A stretch of DNA of 9,253 bases from CAZVKN01 sp964627035 (lineage in GTDB: Bacteria > Electryoneota > AABM5-125-24 > Hatepunaeales > Hatepunaeaceae): NCBI GenBank assembly GCA_964627035.1, contig CAZVKN010000061.1, positions 1 to 9,253 of the forward strand, read 5' to 3'. A program made the position numbers and the translations under genes. A model generated the notes under the pieces. It saw only the letters and a list, made by a program, of their open reading frames with translations, was not told the DNA's origin and did not search any database. This document shows positions 6,036 through 9,253 of the stretch, piece by piece (within the stretch, counting starts at the first letter, position 1; each line of letters begins with the position of its first letter).

Positions 6036-6314
6036 CATCATCGTCATGGTGCCGAAGACATCAAGACCGATGACAATTATTTCCATGTGACCACTACACC
6101 TGATGTGTTAAATGACGTCCGTGAAGCACTTGAAGCTGAGGGTATGACGGTCGAGTCCGGTGAGATTGCTCAGATTCCACAGACCTACGTTGACGCAGAC
6201 GGCAGTCAGGCAAAACAGGTTATGAGATTGATGGATGCCATCGACGAGCATGACGATGTCCAGCAAGTATGGTCGAACTTTGACATTCCTGAAGAGATGC
6301 TTGAGGATGAGTGA
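6036..6314 (+). pseudogene. yebC: YebC-family protein, C-terminal third only
   Basis: From an in-frame TAG (6033-6035) the frame runs 92 codons to the TGA at 6312. Homology begins at about 6048 with GAEDIKTDDNYFHVTTTPDV, then VREALEAEGMTVESGEIAQIP and ends EMLEDE, matching the last third of YebC/TACO1-like proteins. These are about 240-250 residues and act in transcription regulation or in relieving ribosome stalling at proline runs. The first roughly 160 residues are absent from all upstream frames. A GTG at 6087 could start a 75-residue product, but no ribosome site precedes it. It is the only supported plus-strand coding sequence here. A second, intact yebC elsewhere in the genome would be expected. 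Confidence 0.88.
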
Positions 6315-6354
6315 TTAAACATAACCCAGCTTCTCTGATGAAAAATTCTTGCAG

Positions 6355-6374
6355 GGCGGAAAAGAATGTCCGCC
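6355..6374 (-). terminator. Hairpin downstream of the cytochrome gene
   Basis: GGCGGA (6355-6360) and TCCGCC (6369-6374) form a 6-bp GC-rich stem with an 8-base loop. Read on the minus strand it lies about 20 bases past the cytochrome stop and is followed after ten bases by a run of five T. It could also stop transcripts arriving from yebC on the plus strand, where no T run follows. The terminator call is moderate. Confidence 0.5.
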
Positions 6375-6394
6375 ATTCAAATAGCCGATCAATT

Positions 6395-8902
6395 CTAAGA
6401 GAACGTCCCCAAAATTATCAACCACAGCAGTGCCAGCCCGACAGCCAGTCCGGTGAATCCAAATAGATACAACAGGAATCTTGGGAAGAACTTCATCGGT
6501 CCGGTTCGTCTTTCCTCGAGTTTACCCTTTTCTCGCATATCCTCATACCACCTGTTCCTTTCAGTCTTAATATAGTGCTCGCTCATGCTACCGGTGAAGA
6601 TAACTTCGTCAAATGGGAAATTGTCCGGACGTAAATGCTCGTTGAAGAAGTGGATCGTGAATATAAATCCGGTTGCAAGCAGTGCTTCCTCTGAGTGAAT
6701 TATATGAGCTGCGTTAATTGCCCATCCAGGCAATAGCTTGGTAAAGAACTCGGGGAACCATAGCGTCAATCCCGACATTCCGATTATAGCCACACCCCAG
6801 AATACGGCAAAATAGTCAAATTTTTCCCAATAAGCCCATCGTCCAAATTGAGGTTTTTCCGCAAGACCGACAAAATATTTTATGTGCTGAATGAACTCTT
6901 TGAAGTCTCTCGGTTGTGGCACTAAGCTTTCCGTACCCCACAGTAATTGTAGCAATGTCTGTTCTTTCCGCAGAAGCTTTCTGATCAGCAATCCAAGATG
7001 CAGTGCAAAGTAAGAAAACGTCATCACAGCACCAATCCTGTGCAGGATTGCCATTGTGTGCAGATCGAGTAGATTAGCAGCAATCCACTGGGAAGAAGCG
7101 GATTGGCTATACTTCAGCGGTAAACCTGTCATCGCCATCAGTAGGAAACTGATCATAACAATTGCATGTAAGATCCTCTCAATGCCAATGAACCGGACAT
7201 ATCGGACATGCTTCCGTGTGGAATCCCTCTCTTCCTTTCCATACTTGAGGCGATTGAATATGGCTCGTCCCAACCAGAGAATAGTGTGAATCCCGAACAG
7301 CGACAGAGTTCCTCCCAGCAGCCAAATCATAAACGTATGCAGTATGGTAAGTAGTGGCATACGTTCTTTAACCATCGGATCGTAATGCTGCAACATGCCG
7401 ACAAAATTCTCATTGGCATCATCGTGGCATCTCCCGCACGTCTGGATGATGTGCTCCTTTGATATAGACGATTCAGGATTATCAGACGGAAGGATCAGGT
7501 GATTGTCGTGACAAGACGTGCAGGTAGCAAACTCTCTCCCCTGATAGCCAAGTGAATAGACCTGACCATGATATGTACCGAGATAACCTGTAATTACCTT
7601 TGGATTAAGCTGGAATTTCATGGTGACATCACTATTACCGTGACAAGAACCGCACAGCGAGATCACCGATTGACCATCAAAACGACTGCTGATCCGTTCA
7701 ACCTCCTTATCGCCATGACAGGTGACACAGGTGGGTGCTTCCTCATGTCCTTTGCGGAAGGCGATTCCATGAACGCTCTTTTCAAAGTCTAAATTTTGAT
7801 CAGCATGGCAGTATTTGCATTCAAGATGCGAGGTTGTTGGCGTGATGTGTTCCGCATCAGATAGTTTCCAGTGATAGGAATGACATTCAGTGCAGTTTAC
7901 CGAACCACCGTTGGTATTGACAACCATCATGTTGCCATGTGCAAGGCTCTCCTTCTGGTGCCGATCATCACCGTGGCAACGGTTACAAGTTGCCGGCAAA
8001 GTTTCTTTGAATATAGCACTTTGAACTCTGTTCATCTCGGTGTGATGTCCTGTATGGCAGGCGACGCATGTCATTAATCGATCATCCACACCACTTTTGC
8101 GATGGATAGTAGCCTCATGTCCCGGATGACAGCGATCACAAGTAGCATCAAGCTTGTCCACATGCACACTTGAGCGTGGATTGCTGACTGCGTATAGCTC
8201 GTGGATACCGTGGCAATCTGTGCAGATCGGCGCTCGAGTGTCCCCTTTTTGGACTTTTTTATAGTGCTGTGAACTCAAATAGTCTTCGGAGTGTTTCTGA
8301 TGACAAGAGAGACATTTTCCGACTGTGAACAGTCTCCAATCCGGTGGGAGCATATTGCCACGTTCAGACTTCTCGTGTGCAGAATGACAACTGGTGCAGT
8401 TCACTCCGTTATATTTCTCTTTTGATTTATCGAAATGAACTGACAACTCGAAAAGTCGTCTCTGTTCGCTGTGGCAGATGCCGCAAACGGTTCGCGTGTC
8501 GGTCCGGTCAGTGATCTCATGATTACCGTGACACTGCGTACAGCCCGGAATGCTTGTGAAACCACGTTGTGCGAGATGTTCATAGAAGCCCGACATATAC
8601 ATCTCAAACGCTTCGCTATGGCATTCCGCACAGTTAACACCCGGCAGCTTTTCCGGATGTGGAAAGTCCTCGAATCCTTCGAGTGTGGTGTGGCAGTCAA
8701 CACAGGAAAATCCGGCATGTACCGAACTGTCTATCATTCCCATATGCACATAAAGAGAGGTGGGGATACCGCTCTCAACATGAGTCAGGTCAGGATCATC
8801 ATGGCACATTTCGCACATGTTGTCCTGCGCGTATGCAGGGGCTATAACAAGAAAGGTGAATGCGAATAGACTTAACAAGATAGCTTTTACTTTATGATCC
8901 AC
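6395..8902 (-). CDS. 17-haem cytochrome c fused to a cytochrome-b-like membrane domain
   Basis: An 835-residue protein. Residues 1-25 are a Sec signal peptide ending APAYA|QD. Seventeen CxxCH haem c motifs follow, with first Cys at 30, 67, 91, 121, 140, 169, 197, 227, 255, 279, 306, 337, 362, 392, 417, 461 and 489; all have the normal two-residue spacing. About six hydrophobic helices come next (about 518-545, 574-598, 614-640, 697-720, 734-759, 809-832). Helical His at 579 (ERILHAIVM), 621 (LHRIG), 635, 733/736 and 751 are candidate haem b ligands, and the pattern H579...MTG resembles FdhI/cytochrome b561-type diheme subunits. It probably passes electrons between membrane quinones and periplasmic or outer-membrane partners. 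The direction and partner are unknown. The GTG start (8900-8902) is chosen for AGGAG at 8913-8917 ten bases upstream and for the signal peptide. An in-frame ATG at 8977 would overlap the upstream small ORF, lacks a good ribosome site and places a 28-residue leader before the signal peptide. Confidence 0.93.
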   Translation of the reverse strand: MDHKVKAILLSLFAFTFLVIAPAYAQDNMCEMCHDDPDLTHVESGIPTSLYVHMGMIDSSVHAGFSCVDCHTTLEGFEDFPHPEKLPGVNCAECHSEAFEMYMSGFYEHLAQRGFTSIPGCTQCHGNHEITDRTDTRTVCGICHSEQRRLFELSVHFDKSKEKYNGVNCTSCHSAHEKSERGNMLPPDWRLFTVGKCLSCHQKHSEDYLSSQHYKKVQKGDTRAPICTDCHGIHELYAVSNPRSSVHVDKLDATCDRCHPGHEATIHRKSGVDDRLMTCVACHTGHHTEMNRVQSAIFKETLPATCNRCHGDDRHQKESLAHGNMMVVNTNGGSVNCTECHSYHWKLSDAEHITPTTSHLECKYCHADQNLDFEKSVHGIAFRKGHEEAPTCVTCHGDKEVERISSRFDGQSVISLCGSCHGNSDVTMKFQLNPKVITGYLGTYHGQVYSLGYQGREFATCTSCHDNHLILPSDNPESSISKEHIIQTCGRCHDDANENFVGMLQHYDPMVKERMPLLTILHTFMIWLLGGTLSLFGIHTILWLGRAIFNRLKYGKEERDSTRKHVRYVRFIGIERILHAIVMISFLLMAMTGLPLKYSQSASSQWIAANLLDLHTMAILHRIGAVMTFSYFALHLGLLIRKLLRKEQTLLQLLWGTESLVPQPRDFKEFIQHIKYFVGLAEKPQFGRWAYWEKFDYFAVFWGVAIIGMSGLTLWFPEFFTKLLPGWAINAAHIIHSEEALLATGFIFTIHFFNEHLRPDNFPFDEVIFTGSMSEHYIKTERNRWYEDMREKGKLEERRTGPMKFFPRFLLYLFGFTGLAVGLALLWLIILGTFS

Positions 8903-8912
8903 TGTTGGCTCA

Positions 8913-8917
8913 CTCCT
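8913..8917 (-). promoter_or_regulatory. Ribosome binding site deciding the cytochrome GTG start
   Basis: AGGAG on the minus strand, ten bases before the GTG at 8900-8902 and between the small upstream ORF stop and the cytochrome. No comparable site precedes the ATG at 8977. Confidence 0.7.
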
Positions 8918-8933
8918 ATTAGGACTAAGGATT

Positions 8934-9104
8934 CTATTCGTAAAGAGTTTCCCGGTCGTGATGATGTTCCCATTCATCTTTCGGCATTTTACCGGTAACC
9001 CATGTCCAGATCATATGATACTTGCGTTCACAGACAAGGTAACGAAAAAGCACCGACTGAATCAATACAGATGGGACTTTTAAGAGCTTTATATTTTCAT
9101 GCAC
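8934..9104 (-). CDS. Small 56-residue protein upstream of the cytochrome
   Basis: The frame runs from GTG (9102-9104) to TAG (8934-8936). It begins MHENIKLLKVPSVLIQ, has a hydrophobic patch (VPSVLIQSVLFRYLVC) and ends with WTWVTGKMPKDEWEHHHDRE and a few more residues. The ordered, Trp/His-rich C-terminal part looks like real protein, not chance translation. The stop lies 31 bases before the cytochrome GTG, leaving room for that gene's ribosome site, so the two are probably cotranscribed. One base separates the start from the preceding TAG (9106-9108), which allows translational coupling. No Shine-Dalgarno sequence is seen at the GTG; an internal ATG (9012-9014) would give only 26 residues. 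The family is not recognised. A single Cys and a His triplet could bind metal or haem, or it may be an accessory subunit; both are guesses. Confidence 0.55.
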   Translation of the reverse strand: MHENIKLLKVPSVLIQSVLFRYLVCERKYHMIWTWVTGKMPKDEWEHHHDRETLYE

Positions 9105-9105
9105 G

Positions 9106-9207
9106 CTATTTCATCAGTAGAACCTTCATCGCAACAGACTCCTTCTCGGTTTGCATTCTGACGATGTAAACTACTGCTGCTCGACAGGTTGGTATAAATG
9201 TACGTCT
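9106..9207 (-). pseudogene. C-terminal tail resembling a type IX secretion sorting domain, probably frameshifted
   Basis: The minus-strand frame ending at TAG 9106-9108 closes with VVYIVRMQTEKESVAMKVLL, then MK. This resembles the end of type A Por/T9SS C-terminal sorting domains (GVYxxRLxx...KKxLLxK). The same frame is stopped by a TGA at 9208-9210. One base of frameshift near 9165-9175 would join TYIYTNLSS to it, recreating the usual NLSSGVYIVRM-like turn. It would be the damaged end of a secreted protein gene extending past the window. It conflicts with the alternative frame listed at 9171-9253. Low to moderate confidence. Confidence 0.35.
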
Positions 9208-9253
9208 TCAGAACATTTGGGACAGATTGTGCAATAATCTAAGGGATACTTTT
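9171..9253 (-). CDS. Alternative partial reading frame with a Cys cluster at the right edge
   Basis: A minus-strand frame open from the window edge to TAG (9171-9173) reads YPLDYCTICPKCSEDVHLYQ and then PVEQQ. CxxCxxC could be part of a zinc or iron-sulfur site. It overlaps the sorting-tail frame, and only one of the two is likely to be real. Too short to judge; the rest lies outside the window. Confidence 0.25.
   Translation of the reverse strand, partial: KYPLDYCTICPKCSEDVHLYQPVEQQ

Larger units (their letters stand above)
5980..6395. repeat. Short direct repeat flanking the yebC remnant
   Basis: AATAGCCCGATCAATTC (5980-5996) and AATAGCCGATCAATTC (6380-6395) differ by one C. They bracket the yebC fragment, and the right copy ends at the stop codon of the cytochrome gene. 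It may mark a rearrangement boundary. A chance match of this length is possible but not likely. Confidence 0.4.

Noticed and set aside
8471..8869. 132-codon plus-strand ORF within the cytochrome gene, and other antisense ORFs over katA and the cytochrome
   Set aside because: They are shadows of strongly supported genes. The antisense of CxxCH-rich or catalase coding sequence gives long open frames without motifs or ribosome sites.
6395..8977. Longer cytochrome start at the ATG ending 8977
   Set aside because: It would overlap the small upstream ORF, has no ribosome site and puts 28 polar residues before an obvious signal peptide. The GTG at 8902 has AGGAG at a proper distance.

Overview
The window looks like a chromosomal segment from a Bacteroidota-like (FCB-group) bacterium. 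Three things suggest this: strong AGGAG ribosome sites on the housekeeping-type genes, a very large periplasmic multiheme cytochrome fused to a membrane cytochrome b, and a C-terminal peptide resembling a type IX secretion sorting tail at the right edge. The phylum is inferred, not shown. Almost everything is coded on the minus strand, and the segment carries several broken genes.

Left part (1-2580): a short open frame that looks like the end of a winged-helix protein, a cluster of TGTGACG repeats, an intact monofunctional catalase (katA) and, overlapping its start, the C-terminal 77 residues of a PerR/Fur-type peroxide regulator that has lost its DNA-binding half. A small dodecin-like protein with its own promoter and ribosome site follows. 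Two of its expected flavin-contact residues appear to be replaced.

Middle (2580-6400): a long non-coding stretch holds a perfect 17-bp hairpin and the 3' half of a tRNA-Pro(GGG), cut exactly at the 5' edge of the anticodon arm. This is the usual scar of an element integrated into a tRNA gene, so sequence to the right of about 3030 is probably accessory. It contains a 348-residue protein of unknown function and a small membrane-protein gene. That gene is split by a complete IS630-family element (1109 bp, TA target duplication). Removing the element and one TA restores a continuous 65-codon reading frame. On the far side lies a plus-strand yebC remnant lacking its first two thirds.

Right part (6395-9253): a probable operon read leftwards. 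It has an untracked 56-codon ORF, then an 835-residue protein with a signal peptide, 17 CxxCH haem c motifs and a C-terminal multi-helix cytochrome-b-like membrane domain. It probably moves electrons between the quinone pool and periplasmic partners. The last 150 bases hold the damaged or partial end of an upstream gene.

Taken together, the window joins oxidative-stress functions (katA with a decayed perR) and a respiratory multihaem cytochrome operon across an island-like scar made of tRNA, IS and truncated genes. No CRISPR array, toxin system or integrase gene is visible.
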